From positions 72,976,141-73,040,140 of the forward strand of contig NC_092806.1 of assembly GCF_040954645.1 (NCBI RefSeq): 64,000 bases of DNA, given 5' to 3'. Each line of letters starts with the position of its first letter. Position 1 is the stretch's first letter. This document shows, one piece after another, positions 1-10,273 of this stretch. Made by a program: the position numbers and the translations under genes. The DNA is from Diabrotica undecimpunctata. Lineage: Eukaryota; Arthropoda; Insecta; Coleoptera; Chrysomelidae. A model generated the notes under the pieces. It made no database searches. It was not told where the DNA came from and saw nothing but the letters and a program-made list of their open reading frames with translations.

Positions 1-1260
1 TTTGGCCATGCTTTAAAAGTTCTGAAGGAATGCCATCTGCCCCAGGAGCTTTGTTTTCTTTCAAGTTATGTATAGCTTGGATGACTTCTACCTCTGTTGG
101 GATGTTATCTTTCTCTCTTTCATCGTCAATGTCCTCGAGTTGGATTTCTGATTCGTGGAACCCTGTCTCACCTCTTATATTTAGCCTTTACTCGAAGTTT
201 TCTGCCCATCTTTCTAGTATCTGGTCCTGATCACTAATGATCTCCCCTGTTCTATTTCTAACGATTGATAATCTAGGTTTGAATTATTTCCTGTTCTGGT
301 TAATCCTCTTGTAGAACTTTCTGTATTTCTGCTTGTGTCTTATAATTCTCTAGTTCTTTTAGTTGGCTCTCTATATGCTCTTTCTTCTTTTTTTTAAGTA
401 TTCGTTTTTCTTCTCGTCTCAACTGCTTATACTCTTCCTTCAACTATAACATTCGTGCAGCCTTCCAGCTTGCTTTCGAGGCTTTCCTGGAATCTCTTAT
501 CTATCTCAGGATTCTTCAACGCTTCTACTTTAAACCTTTCCCCTTTAACTTCTTTTTTTTTTCTTTGCATTGGAGATTCTAGCTCTTAGTTTAGCTTGTA
601 GTAGGTAATGGTCCGTGTCTATGTTCGCCCCGCGTCTTGCAAGTACGTCTATCACGTCGCTGAAGTGTCTTGCGTCAATCACCACATGGTCGATTTGGTT
701 TACTGTAGTCCCATCTGGACTTGTCCATGTTCACTTATGTATATCTTTGTGCCTGAAGCATGTGCTGGCAATCACCATGTTTATTGAGGAGGCTAAGTGT
801 ATTATTCGAGTTCCGTTGTTGCTTGACTCTTCATGTAAACTGTGAATTCCAATGGTTGGCATGTATTCCCTCTCCTTACCTATCTTTGCATTAAAACCTT
901 CTATTAAGACCTTTACGCCATTTCTAGGACAATGTTGTATGATATTTTCCAGTTGTTCATAAAATTGTTCTTCTTCTTCATCCGGCTTCTCCTCAGTTGG
1001 TGCATGGGCATTTATTATTGAATATATAAAGAATTTAGCACTGATTCTTAGTGTGCATAATCTTTCGTTGAGAGGTTGGAAGTCTATTATAAGGTGTTTT
1101 ACTCTTTTATTGACTATGAATCCCGTTCCTAATTTTTGTTCCGTTGGATGGTAGCTATAATATATCGTATAATTCTTTTTCTCTAATATTTTATTTCCCA
1201 ACCATCTCATTTCCTGAAGTGCAATTATGTCGTTCTTATTTACTTTTACACTGTTAATGA
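1..1260 (-). mobile_element. LINE (non-LTR retrotransposon) fragment: endonuclease and start of reverse transcriptase
   Basis: The minus strand encodes the 5' half of a LINE pol protein and is cut by the left edge of the window. An open frame at 731-1210 matches the endonuclease/exonuclease/phosphatase domain often annotated as craniofacial development protein 2-like: it shows the 'INAHAPTEEK' motif and an LIEGFNAKIG block where GDFNAKIG is usual (Asp replaced by Glu/Gly). Between 60 and 730 there is only a broken linker region with stops. At 1-60 the start of the RT domain is readable ('NKAPGADGIPSELLKHGQ'). The coding parts are in several frames, so the copy is dead. Family assignment (RTE/Jockey-like) is by motif memory only. 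It lies upstream of the first visible host exon on the opposite strand. Confidence 0.8.
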
Positions 1261-1642
1261 GAGACAGTCAGTTAGTTAATGAATACATATAATGAATAGT
1301 CAGTTAATGAATACAATGTAGCACATAATTTTAAAATGATTTTTCTAACAATTTATTTTTTTTATCTATAAAACACACAAAAACTTTTTCTCCTCTGAAG
1401 TATCGTTTTAGTTTTGTATCATCTTAAGCACTACTATTGAGATTTATTTTTTAATATTTTCCTAAAGCTTGAACCTTTTAGAATAAATTATACTAAACGA
1501 CTATGTACAGAAATAAACGATTTTTAATTATAATTGTGATGAATTCTCATATAATATAGGTAGTGTTAATATAAAGATATCACAAGAAAATGCTTCAGAT
1601 CCATATTTTTAAACTAATTTTATAAGAGTCCTAAAATTTCAG
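1261..1642. other. Non-coding AT-rich stretch (intron upstream of first visible exon)
   Basis: No gene is seen. A short direct repeat of about 16 bp around 'gtcagtta..atgaatac' occurs twice between 1266 and 1316, next to the 5' edge of the LINE, and may mark its insertion. The segment ends in a splice acceptor (aaaatttcag, AG at 1641-1642), so it is read as the tail of an intron whose start lies outside the window. Confidence 0.5.
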
Positions 1643-2022
1643 GAAAAAATAAAAAATGCCAGAAGACTTCATGAAAAGTTGAACTATAAGTATCCAAGTC
1701 AAGACCAACTTTTCGATCTTCACATCGGTGATTCGTATGACGTTACTCCTGTTACCAGTTTTTCGAACATATTGAATATGAATGCAATGTCTGTCAGAAA
1801 TGATACGAATTTCACAACTGAAGTTAGAGAATTATACATGCCTAAGAGAAAATGCAGTGTTCCTACACCTGAAATTAAATATAGTAAATCTATTCGCCGA
1901 GAAGATAAGGTCGCTTCAAAATTTGTCACACAACCTTTACATAAAATACTGCCTGAGAGTGTATTTGAAAAGAAGTTTAGATGTTTTGTGGAGAAAAGTC
2001 TACAAAGTTTAAACGAAATAAG
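1643..2022 (+). CDS. Host gene, exon 1 of those visible (unrecognised protein, internal exon)
   Basis: This is a 380-base exon bounded by 'aaatttcag' before 1643 and the donor AG|GTGAGA at 2022/2023. The frame is open from the first base and encodes 126 full codons, ending in phase 2 (two bases of an Arg codon). No initiator Met is required because the acceptor shows that it is an internal exon; a methionine-rich stretch (NMNAMSV) lies mid-exon. The peptide is hydrophilic, rich in Ser, Lys and Arg, with a basic patch (MPKRKC) and no membrane segment or domain that I recognise. It is not similar to any transposon protein known to me. The first base of the exon at 15578 completes the split codon as AGG. 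Support comes from splice sites and phase, not from a database match. Confidence 0.75.
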
Positions 2023-2052
2023 GTGAGAATTTAAACACTGTTGATTAGCGTC

Positions 2053-2056
<4 letters not shown>

Positions 2057-2140
<84 letters not shown>
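2057..2140. repeat. (TA)n microsatellite, about 42 units
   Basis: An uninterrupted TA dinucleotide tract. It sits exactly at the 3' end of the minus-strand LINE that follows, so it is probably the tail of that element or its target. Confidence 0.95.
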
Positions 2141-2142
<2 letters not shown>

Positions 2143-3139
2143 AGGATTTCCACAGTTTTCACTGTATTCCTTCACTCAACCGTTTTCTCCAATTTTTCCT
2201 GTTTAGCCAGTCCCCTTCCTGTAGGTTTCTTCTACTCATTGCTTCGTCCACCTCATCTCTGAAAGATCTTCGGGGTCTGCCTCTCTTTCTTCTTCCTATC
2301 GGGCTCCACTCTGTTATTCTATTTATCCACCGATTTTGGTCTGCTCTTCTGACATGTCCGTACCATGTTAATCTCTTCTGTTCGATGTAGTCTATTATGT
2401 CGGAGTTCATTCCCATTCTTCTCTTAATCTCCATGTTATTTATTCTGTCTCTTCTTGTTACTCTGCAGCTTCTCCTTAGGAATTCCATCTCTGTTGCTCT
2501 TATTTTGTTTTTGGTTTTCTTATTTATTGTCCAATTTTCACACCCATAAGTGAGGATACTTCTTGTCATGGTATTATATATTTTTTTCTTTGTTTTCATG
2601 CTGATGTTCTTATCCCATAGTACCGGGTTCAATTTTCGTATGCAGTCTCTTGTTTGTCCTAGTCTATTTTTTATCTCTTCCTCCGTTGTTCCTTTGTTTG
2701 ATATTATGAAACCTAAATACTTATACTTGTCTGTTCCTTTGATTTGTTTACCTTCGTCTATTTCCAGCTGTTTTATTTCTGTATTCTCCGTTGTTAGGTA
2801 TTCAGTTTTCTTTAGGTTTATTTCCATCCCATTCTTTGTATATTCCTGCTCCAGTTTTCTCATCATAAAACTGAGGTCATCCTCGTCTTGTGCGATCACT
2901 ATTTGGTCGTCGGCAAAACTTAGCGTATATAGATATTCGTTCCTTACTGGTATACCCATTCCTTCGCACTTTCTTTTCCATGGTTTCAGGGTTTTTCCAG
3001 GAATATTTTGAACAGGGTGGGGGATGTGGAGCAACCCTGTAGTAGTCCCTTTGTCGTCTTAAATGGCCTGCATATTCTATTGCCCGTTTTGATAGCTACT
3101 TCGTTATTCTTGTAGAGTGCTTTTACCGCGTTTATTTAA
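2059..3139 (-). mobile_element. 5'-truncated LINE with RT open frame and 12-bp target-site duplication
   Basis: A 291-codon open frame (2159-3034, minus) covers the second half of a reverse transcriptase: the catalytic box reads 'LSFADDQIVIAQDEDDL' (FADD, both aspartates present), followed by KYLGF, 'ILTYGCENWTI', 'RLTWYGHVRR' and the basic tail 'GRRKRGRPRR', as in RTE/Jockey-type LINEs. The part before the FADD box and the endonuclease are missing. The insertion is flanked by the 12-mer agcgtctaatta at 2047-2058 and 3140-3151, a classic target duplication; the same 12-mer occurs once more at 3155-3166. The element lies just 36 bases inside the intron from the exon 1 donor, antisense to the gene. 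The open frame is intact across 291 codons, which suggests a fairly young copy. Confidence 0.88.
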
Positions 3140-3399
3140 AGCGTCTAATTAAACAGCGTCTAATTAAAAGTTATTTATTTTTTATTTACAAATCAACAAA
3201 TCAATAATAGACATACTAAAAGTAAAATACCTATATAGTTTTCAACTAACCTGTGAATAATATATCCAACATACTAAAACACATAACAATAACATTAGAA
3301 GAGTTTAAAATAAGTACGTTTAAAACTATATTGTAGAAAAACAATGTTTCGTTAATATTTTGTGTAAGAACGAATTTTTCATAAATATACATAATTAAT

Positions 3400-3665
3400 A
3401 TTTAAAACGTTAACACTGAAACACGTATTAACGGAGTGTCCCAAATATAGTGCTGAAAGACTAACTAATAAAATTCCATCAGTTATAAGGGACATTTTTA
3501 GTGAGTGTACCAGTGAAAATATTGTGAAATTTTTAAGAGACTGTAACATATTGAACAACATATAAGTATGTTATTTATTTGTTATTTGTAATCATTATTG
3601 TTTGTATTAAATTCATCCGCTAATAACCAATATGGTTGATACGGCTGCCTTTAAATAAAAAAAAT
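3400..3665 (+). mobile_element. LINE 3' end remnant (RNase H-side C-terminus and 3' UTR)
   Basis: The + strand reads as the last ~45 residues of a LINE pol protein ('TECPKYSAERLTNKIPSVIR', ending at a stop at 3562-3564), with the C..Y...R spacing of the terminal zinc-binding/RNase H region. A 3' UTR with 'gctaataaccaatatggttg' and an A-rich end follows near 3660. The 5' side is lost. Clade I or R1-like is a guess. Confidence 0.5.
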
Positions 3666-4289
3666 AATGGGGGGACTGGCCCAGCACGTTTTTGCGGAGA
3701 GTCCATTAATACTAATTTTATCAGTTTAATCAAATTCGTATCTTGAGAATATTAAATATTAATTAACAATTTACTTTAAGTGTATATGTTACGGTAAGAG
3801 TAGATAATATGGTAATTATTATTGTACATAATTACCGGCAATTGTATACAATTCGTCGACGGTAAATGTAGGAAATATTCTTTAAAACCCCTTTATTCCC
3901 TACTTTTACCGGTAATTGTATGCATTTTCCAGAGAATCTTGGTAAAAGTATAAAATTCAAATTACAACGGTCGACACGCAAATGCCTTTGTTTACCTCGT
4001 GGGTAATCAGTCTTCAGTCTGCGGTATTGATTAAGGCAGATTTGGCATGTGCTTCGTGTTTTTTAATTAACAATACTGTTGCCTACCTATTTTTGAAGTG
4101 TTTTCTTTACCGACATAACGTTTTGTGTTACCGTACCTACATACAGAACTGCACATTACATTATCCTAGAACTGGATATTTTTGATTTAACAATGGAAGA
4201 GCTTTTTAATACAAAAGTACTTGAAGTGATGAATAGTAAAAAACACAATACGTTTTGCTTACAAAAGAGAAATACCAAAGTTTACTAAA

Positions 4290-4655
4290 CAATGTCTTCT
4301 TCCTCTTCTTATGCCGTCCCCATTAACGGAGGTTGGCGACCACATTTTTAAAAGCTTCTCTGTCTTTTGCAACGTGGAATAATTCGTCTACAGTCATGTT
4401 TGTCCAGTCTCGAATATTTCGCAGCCATGACTTACTCTTTCTACCTATTCCCTTTTTGCCATCGACTCTACCCTGCATGATGACCTGCAGAAGACTATAT
4501 TTATCATTTCTCAGTATGTGTCCAAGGTATGCAGTCTTGCGTACTTTTATTGTTCTCAACAATTTTTTGTCTCGACCCATCCTTCTCAGCACTTCCTCAT
4601 TGGTGACCCTGGCAGTCCATGGAATTCTCAACATTCTCACAATAGAGTGTTTTAT
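4290..4655 (-). mobile_element. LINE 3' fragment nested in the Ginger element
   Basis: The minus strand encodes the C-terminal ~105 residues of a LINE pol protein (4323-4640): 'RIPWTARVTNEEVLRRMG', 'LGHILRN' and a basic stretch, then a stop. The 3' end carries a short CTT-rich tract (GAAGAAG on the element strand), the usual tail of RTE-like LINEs. It interrupts the Ginger transposase between residue ~31 and the 'KELFKLIGG' block, so it inserted after the Ginger element. Confidence 0.8.
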
Positions 4656-5139
4656 TTTATGTTCATTTGAAAGAACTCTTTAAATTGATTGGCGGAGCAC
4701 ATAAACCTATTGGGGATGGAGGTAGAACAAGAATGTTAAAAAAATTACAACAGAAGTACAAGAACATAACTGTAGAAATCATAACGATCTATTTGGATCT
4801 GTGTGAAACTTGCCAGAAAAAATCTAAAGTTGCCAAAAAAGTTTGGTTGTTAAACCTATACTGTCAAAAGAAATAAATAGTAGATGTCAAATAGATTTGA
4901 TAGATATGCAAGCCCAAGCAGATAATGAATTCAAATTTATTTTGGACGTACAGAAGAAGTTGCATTAGTTCTTCTTGACATATTTTGTGCATTTGGAGCT
5001 TCTAGAGTTCTTCAAAGCGAGAATTAACGAGAATTATAGAAAAACTTTGCTCCATGTTTATTTACAGATAGCACACGGTAAGCCAAGAAACAGTCACTCA
5101 CAAGGATCTGTTGAACGTGCGAATTAAGACATCGAAAAT

Positions 5140-5610
5140 ATGCTGAGTTCCTGGTTGGAAAACATCCAAACAAACAACTGGTCAGAGGGTCTTCGATTTA
5201 TACAATTCGCCAAGAACCATGCTTACCATTCTGGCATCAAGTGCAGTCCGTATGAAGCTATGTTTGGGGTTTCTGCCAAAATTGGTTTGAAAATTTCATC
5301 ACTGCCAGAAGATCCTGTAGAAAATATTTCGACCAAAAAAGATTTGGAAGCGTTGGTGGAAGAAGTAAAAGAAACCCAGTCAGGTCCTAATTGTAAAGAA
5401 TGTGAAGAAGTAGAAGTGGATGAACGAAATGAGTTTCTAATAGAACAAGAACCAGAACAACATGAGCAACAATCAGTGAATGAATCTAATGAGATTATAG
5501 AAGAACTATCTTCTAATCAAACTTCAGAGAGGCAAGATTCTGATGCAAGTAAACGGACACGTGCAAAGGAAGATCTTGAAAAGCACGCGAAGAAAATGCT
5601 TCAAACTTGA
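5140..5610 (+). pseudogene. Ginger transposase, integrase C-terminal part and acidic linker
   Basis: This open frame continues the integrase core after the catalytic Glu ('GLRFIQFAKNHAYHSGIKC', 'SPYEAMFG') and then runs into a long acidic, Glu-rich linker. It lies inside the Ginger element and overlaps by four bases with a second frame (5607-5903) that carries the C-terminal cysteine tail. In related proteins these are one polypeptide, so a frameshift near 5610 is inferred. Not a host gene. Confidence 0.75.
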
Positions 5611-5903
5611 AATTTCCCTCTGGTAATGTCGGTGGCACGGTAAAATTAAGAGTGCCAGATGTTAAAAGGGTAGGAAATGATTCTAGAAATATTTTGGCTG
5701 TTATTATGAGTGTTCAAAATGACTTATACGAATTGGGTACTAAAGTAGGGCGCCTACCACAGTTGTATAGCAGAAATCAATTTATCATCTGCAAAGAATC
5801 ATTCATTTTCCTAGACATGGTTCCAAAACTAAACAGTCCATTGTGCGAGTATGTGTCGGGTGGGCAAGGCTATCAGGGATGTGCTTGTAAAAGTAAATGT
5901 TAA
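5607..5903 (+). pseudogene. Ginger transposase, C-terminal segment with cysteine tail
   Basis: A 98-codon frame ending in a Cys-rich tail (CEYVSGGQGYQGCACKSKC), the signature end of KRBA2-like integrase transposases. It includes the 'IPDVDRSR'-type block in diverged form ('VPDVKRVGNDSR'). It is in a different frame from 5140-5610, showing a break. The right inverted repeat of the element follows about 490 bases later. Confidence 0.75.
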
Positions 5904-6405
5904 ACAGATTTGTAAATTAAAAAAAATGGAAGTTGTGTTATTCCACGTGCCATGAGAGTTTGCCATGTCACAAAAAATAGTAAGTAAGTAAAGTAGTACT
6001 GACAATTTAGGTAAAAAAACTCAATTTAGTTTAAACAAAATGTCTCTTGTTTTTAATTCAGTTCAATAAAAACACACTTCTTAAATAGCTGTTGAAATTT
6101 ATTGTTTTTATTTCATTATTTTATACTTTCACAGCTGGTCCTTGGTAATTGTATAGAATTACCAAGGACTAACGGTAAAATGGAATGGAATATATTGGTA
6201 TTTGGAAGGTGTATCTAGAAACCCCAGTCCAATCATTTATTAGAGTGAGGGTAAAATTTACTGGTTTCTTTGTAAGTAAATATTTCCTACTAAACATATT
6301 GTATACAAATACCAAGGAGCAGCGGTAAAAGTATAAATTGGTGAAATAAAAACAATAAATATCAACAAGTATTCAAGAAGTTTGGTTTCTAGTATTACCG
6401 TAACA

Positions 6406-7026
6406 TATAAATAAGATTTTGGGGTACTACGTGACTACGTGTAGGCAACACCTATTATTTTAGTTAGGAATTGTATCTTGTTTATAAAATGAGCCGTTGA
6501 TATATTAGGGAAAAGTAGGTTTATTTGCCCACTGTTTTCAAATTCGGACAGTATACTTTCGCAATGGAGAAGGTTGCATTTTATGTTTGTTTATAGTACT
6601 GAGCCGGCATTTTTGAAAAGGGAGTGTTAGCAAATATTGCTGGTTTAACTCGACATGTGCGGGGGATATTATTGCGCATCTTCTATAAGAGCTAGCTAGT
6701 GTGTGTTAGTATTACTCGTTCAGGGTATACAAAAGGAATAAATTTACCAGCTCGTAAATCTCGGTATTTGGGCCAGAATCTAGGGCTAAAATTAACTAGG
6801 GTTTCTTTGTACGTAAATATTTCCTATTAGACATATTTTCTTTGTTTATTAGGAATAGTTTGCATTTTGCTTTCCCTTGCTGATTTTTTATCGGTTCTGT
6901 TCCCGATCACGCTTGGAAATTCATACCGGCTTTTGGAGATGTAGGGAAAGCCCATATCGTTGGCGAAGGAAGGAAGGTTATTATTAGTAGATTAAGATTA
7001 GTTTAGTTATCTTCCGAGGATGAGTT

Positions 7027-7028
<2 letters not shown>
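6406..7028. other. Intron stretch without recognisable features
   Basis: No coding frame of note and no element ends were recognised. The sequence is of ordinary composition and ends at a (TA)n tract. Confidence 0.5.

Positions 7029-7082
<54 letters not shown>
7029..7082. repeat. (TA)n microsatellite
   Basis: A pure TA tract of about 27 units. A GC-richer, hairpin-rich segment begins directly after it. Confidence 0.95.
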
Positions 7083-7085
<3 letters not shown>

Positions 7086-7500
7086 CACCTAGTCTGTGGA
7101 CTAGTACGCATTTCGATGCGCATCGCCCCGCCTCGAATTTTCCCACTGGCTCTTGACCTGGAAATCCCTATTTATCGCTCGAACAGCGCATAAAAATATT
7201 GGCGATTTTCAAGTCAGTCCCTCACGGGCTCTCCGAGAGCTTAGTGCTCTCGGGGCTCTGCTTCCTGCATTTATTTTCCATACTCTGTGGCTGAGAATTG
7301 TTTTAACTTAACTTGGTGTTTTATTTCGACGAAGAAATTGTCATGTAAGAAATATCTTGCCTTTTTCAAGGCAAGACACAGAAATATTTACAAGTCCATA
7401 ACCCGAAAATGGACTTAAAGTAGAGGAGCTCTCGACGTTAACCCTCTACAGATGACCGGGGATTTCAGAAGGTGGTTAGACCCTTAATTGTTCCCCCGAG
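7083..7500. other. GC-richer segment with several small hairpins
   Basis: The segment stands out from its AT-rich surroundings. It contains short palindromes: gtccacctagtctgtggac at the start, 'gatgcgcatc' and 'tctccgagagc...gctctcgggg'. It lies between a (TA)n tract and a LINE RT remnant. It could be a non-autonomous element or the GC-rich end of one; I do not recognise it. Confidence 0.35.
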
Positions 7501-8470
7501 GTGACAGTAGGATTGACCATAGTTTACTGAGGGGTACACTGTCATATGCTTTTTGTAAGTCTACGTACACCAGGTGAACTTTTTTATTGACGGCTGTTTT
7601 TTTTTTTCAATAACTAAGTGGTCTACTGTGGATCGCCTAGCTCTAAAATCAGCTTGCTCCTCTGCTTCGTAATCTCTATAGTCATTTTCTATTTTGTTCT
7701 TAATAAGTTTCCCATACATCCTACTTATTGTGCTGTTTACCGCAATTCCTCTGTAATTTTCCCACTGATTCTTGCTGCCCTTTTTGTGGAGAGTTGATTT
7801 GATAGATAATTTTTCGACTGTTCTAACAACCATTCAAATTTCGTCATTTTGTGTCATGTGGAACAATTTCACCCAATCATGTCAACATTAGACTGATAAT
7901 TGCATTCAGTGCAATTTTCAATCCCTATGACAACACGATCGAGTTTGACAACTTCATCCAAATAAATTTCAAAATGTCAATCTAATGTTAACTTAAATTT
8001 TAATAATTGTACTTTCACTAACTGTACTTTTAATAAATAAATGTTTTGTTATGTTGAGTTATGATTTTTTTTTCGAAAAATTATCCGCCGAATATCTCTC
8101 GGACATTGATGAATGCCTCATAATTTCATGACAAATTTATCAAGCTCGTTGCTTGGCCTTCGGCTTCGTGCTGTTACCAAGGAACGAGCTTTCGATTGCC
8201 ATGAAATTATCTCGTCTGTTATCAATGTCCTAGGGATATCACTACAGATAATTTTCATTCTTTTGGTAATTTGGCCCCATTCAAGCAGTCTTGAAAGAGT
8301 TTTCTTAACTGTTCCTGGAGTTTGTCTGTACCGGCTTTCACTAATTCTGCAGGTATGTCACCAGGACTAGGAGAAATAAGTAAATCATCTCTGATTTACT
8401 TATTTGTAATGGTGATGAATTTATACGTATACCTATCGTGTTGTCTTCCATGTTAGTAAATTCTGAAATG
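7500..8470 (-). mobile_element. LINE RT fragment split by an unrelated insertion
   Basis: Read on the minus strand, 8250-8400 encodes the first RT block ('GDIPAELVKAGTDKLQEQL', 'LPKEWK'). After a gap of about 400 bases, 7505-7805 continues with 'LHKKGSKNQWENYRGIAVN', 'EEQADFRARRSTVDHL' and the first catalytic Asp block 'YVDLQKAYDSVPLSKLW'. The order and spacing match one RTE-type reverse transcriptase, so the intervening sequence (about 7830-8240) was inserted later. Frameshifts are present. Confidence 0.7.
7830..8240. mobile_element. Candidate MITE inserted in the LINE
   Basis: This roughly 400-base block separates two collinear parts of a LINE RT. It has no coding capacity. Its right half contains a palindromic core around 'gctcgttgcttggcc..gaacgagc' (8150-8190) flanked by atttcatgac...atgaaat-like arms. 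Its exact ends and any target duplication were not found, so the element class is unknown. Confidence 0.4.
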
Positions 8471-8599
8471 AATGAAATTATCTCTTGTATTAAATAATTG
8501 AGTATGGCTCGGTATATTTCTAAAGAAACCGAAATATGGTATCGATTTGTTTAGTGGACGAGCTCACCAGTTTTATTTAGCATACATGTAGGGATAAAG

Positions 8600-9800
8600 T
8601 AAACAGATGAGATTATTTTCTTGTATTTTCAAGTGAAAAGTTTCTCTCTACCAATTATAAGGAGTGCTTATTTGATGAGATTTGCCTGGGACAACGGGGT
8701 CTTGATGAATCAATTTGAATTTATTTGGCAGTGATGTCTGGGTATGTTAATAGGCTTTTTTGCTCACTGTCTGAGAACACAAAATTAAAGATTATTTTAA
8801 GGAACATAGCTCCTTTCTACCATGATCAGCTGGTCTTGGTAAAAATAAACTCCTTAGCTGAATTGCGGAAGTATGGTAGAAAATTAGAGGTTAAGAAGGA
8901 GCCAATGGAAAGTTTCTGTTATCCTGTTAGAAGGAGGAGCACCTCTATGAAATGTATGGAGCCTGACCTCGCCTATGTTGAAACTTGCTCCACAAGTAGT
9001 AGGGATACTTATCACACATCCCGTAGTAGTAAAGGTTTTACTATTTTGTTAATTTAATATCCCATTTTTCTTTCTAGATGTGATCAACCTGGCCATAGAG
9101 CTGTTGGTTGTTTTGAGTCAAAAGATAAAATATATTGTTAAAGATGCAAGACGGAAAGGTTTACAGTAAAAACTGTCCTGTCTGCAATAGGGAGAAACAC
9201 TAGAACCATCAGACCTGAGGTTTCGGATAGGGTGTGATTATGTGAATAATTCAATCGATACATTATTGTAAGGACGTATTGGATTAAGTGTTAGAAAACG
9301 TAGTAGGGGATGAAAGACCATGTTTAAGTATTGAGTTTTGGTAAGCAGATACTAGAAGATACTATTCATGAATTATGATGCCTCCAGAATTGTTATGGGT
9401 AGGAACTATGAAAGGACCAGCTTTCATTCGTGAATAAGAACTCCAAATAAATGAAAGGCACACTGATACTTGTACAGTTGCAAATTAATAATGAGTGGGC
9501 AGTATTGGGACCGTCGAGTCACCTGGAGTATTGAGATGTACTTTCTGTTAATTGAGGTATTAGTCATCACAAATTTACCAAATTTATTAATTTAAGGTAC
9601 CGATTTTTGGCGTAGCATGAGTGTAGTGCCTGATATTTAAAGAAAAGAGTGATATTTTTATGATGAACCAGTATTAATAAATATTGTTGAACAGATAAGA
9701 GGAAAAACTATGCTGTCTTTAAAGAAAGATAGCTTACAAGCTCTCATTGACCGTAATGTGAAATTGATGGGTACAACTTAGGTTATATGGACAAAACTAA
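8600..9800 (+). mobile_element. Gypsy-type LTR retrotransposon fragment: gag with zinc knuckle, protease remnant
   Basis: An open frame at 8725-9057 reads like a gag capsid C-terminus ('FCSLSENTKLKIILRNIAPF', 'YHDQLVLVKINSLAELRKYG'). It is followed after a frameshift by a zinc knuckle ('CDQPGHRAVGCFESK') and a second Cys pair with 'CKTERFTVK'. From 9180 the protease region is barely readable ('VVGDERPCLSIEFW'). Near 9595 there is 'GTDFWRSMSVVPDI', and then 'GKTMLSLKKDSLQALIDR', the spacer before RT in this Gypsy group. Many stops occur; RT and LTRs are absent here. A separate RT remnant lies at 13930. Confidence 0.75.
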
Positions 9801-9864
9801 ACATGTTATTATTATAAATAGTCCTTAATATTGTTCTGAAGCTATTTTCTTGTGGCATTTTAAA

Positions 9865-10080
9865 TTAATTACTATTTTAATGGGAATAAGCCACAATTAA
9901 AGGTTACAATACGTTTATTGACGTTTCAATTTCCACTTCGGAAATCGTTCTCAAAATACAAACATTAGTAAATTTACTAATGTTTGTATTTTGAGAACGA
10001 GTTCCGAAGTGGAAATTGAAACGTCAATAAACGTATTTTAACCTTTAATTGTGTCTTATTCCCATTTAAATAGTAATTAA
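9865..10080. repeat. Near-perfect palindrome (fold-back MITE), arms about 108 bp
   Basis: The left arm starts ttaattactattttaatggg and the right arm ends with its reverse complement; the centre is near 9972 (agtaaatttact). The arms differ by only a few bases. The arm contains 'acgtttcaatttccacttcg' and a 'tttgtattttgagaacg' end. The same arm sequence recurs in diverged form at about 24050-24130 and, inverted, at about 46872-46925. It is non-coding, so it is a non-autonomous fold-back element. Confidence 0.85.
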
Positions 10081-10273
10081 TAAATAGTCCACGATAATAA
10101 ACAACGATATTATAGGGTTAATCCGTTATTCTAAGCTGAAATGATAAGCAGCTTGATTAGGTGCTTTGTTTATAGACAAGCGGTTTACCCCTATAAGCAG
10201 AGCATAAACCGACTATTTTTTTTGTATTTGTATCACACCAAACCTTTATTGTGGCCAAATTGGGCCGAAAATT

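Larger units (their letters stand above)
3787..6405 (+). mobile_element. Ginger / KRBA2-like DNA transposon with integrase-type transposase, decayed
   Basis: The ends are inverted repeats TGTTACGGTAA (3787-3797) and TTACCGTAACA (6395-6405), flanked by the 4-bp TATA on both sides, fitting the duplication of Ginger-type elements. The transposase starts at ATG 4193 ('MEELFNTKVLEVMNSKK'), is broken at ~4286 by a LINE insertion, resumes near 4680 with a zinc-binding H..H..C..C style block (H at 'GGAHK', 'CETCQKK'), and then shows a retroviral-type integrase core: 'CQIDLIDMQ' (first Asp), a mutated second site read as 'LQSEN', and 'SQGSVERAN' (Glu). The tail at 5140-5903 ends in the cysteine motif GGQGYQGCACKSKC, typical of proteins annotated as KRAB-A domain-containing protein 2-like. 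Stops and frameshifts show that it is inactive. Assignment is from recognised motifs. Confidence 0.85.

Noticed and set aside
30..230. Plus-strand open frame of 66 codons
   Set aside because: It is the antisense of a LINE RT/linker on the minus strand.
2550..3011. Plus-strand frame of 153 codons
   Set aside because: Antisense shadow of the LINE RT at 2159-3034, with hydrophobic, low-quality composition.
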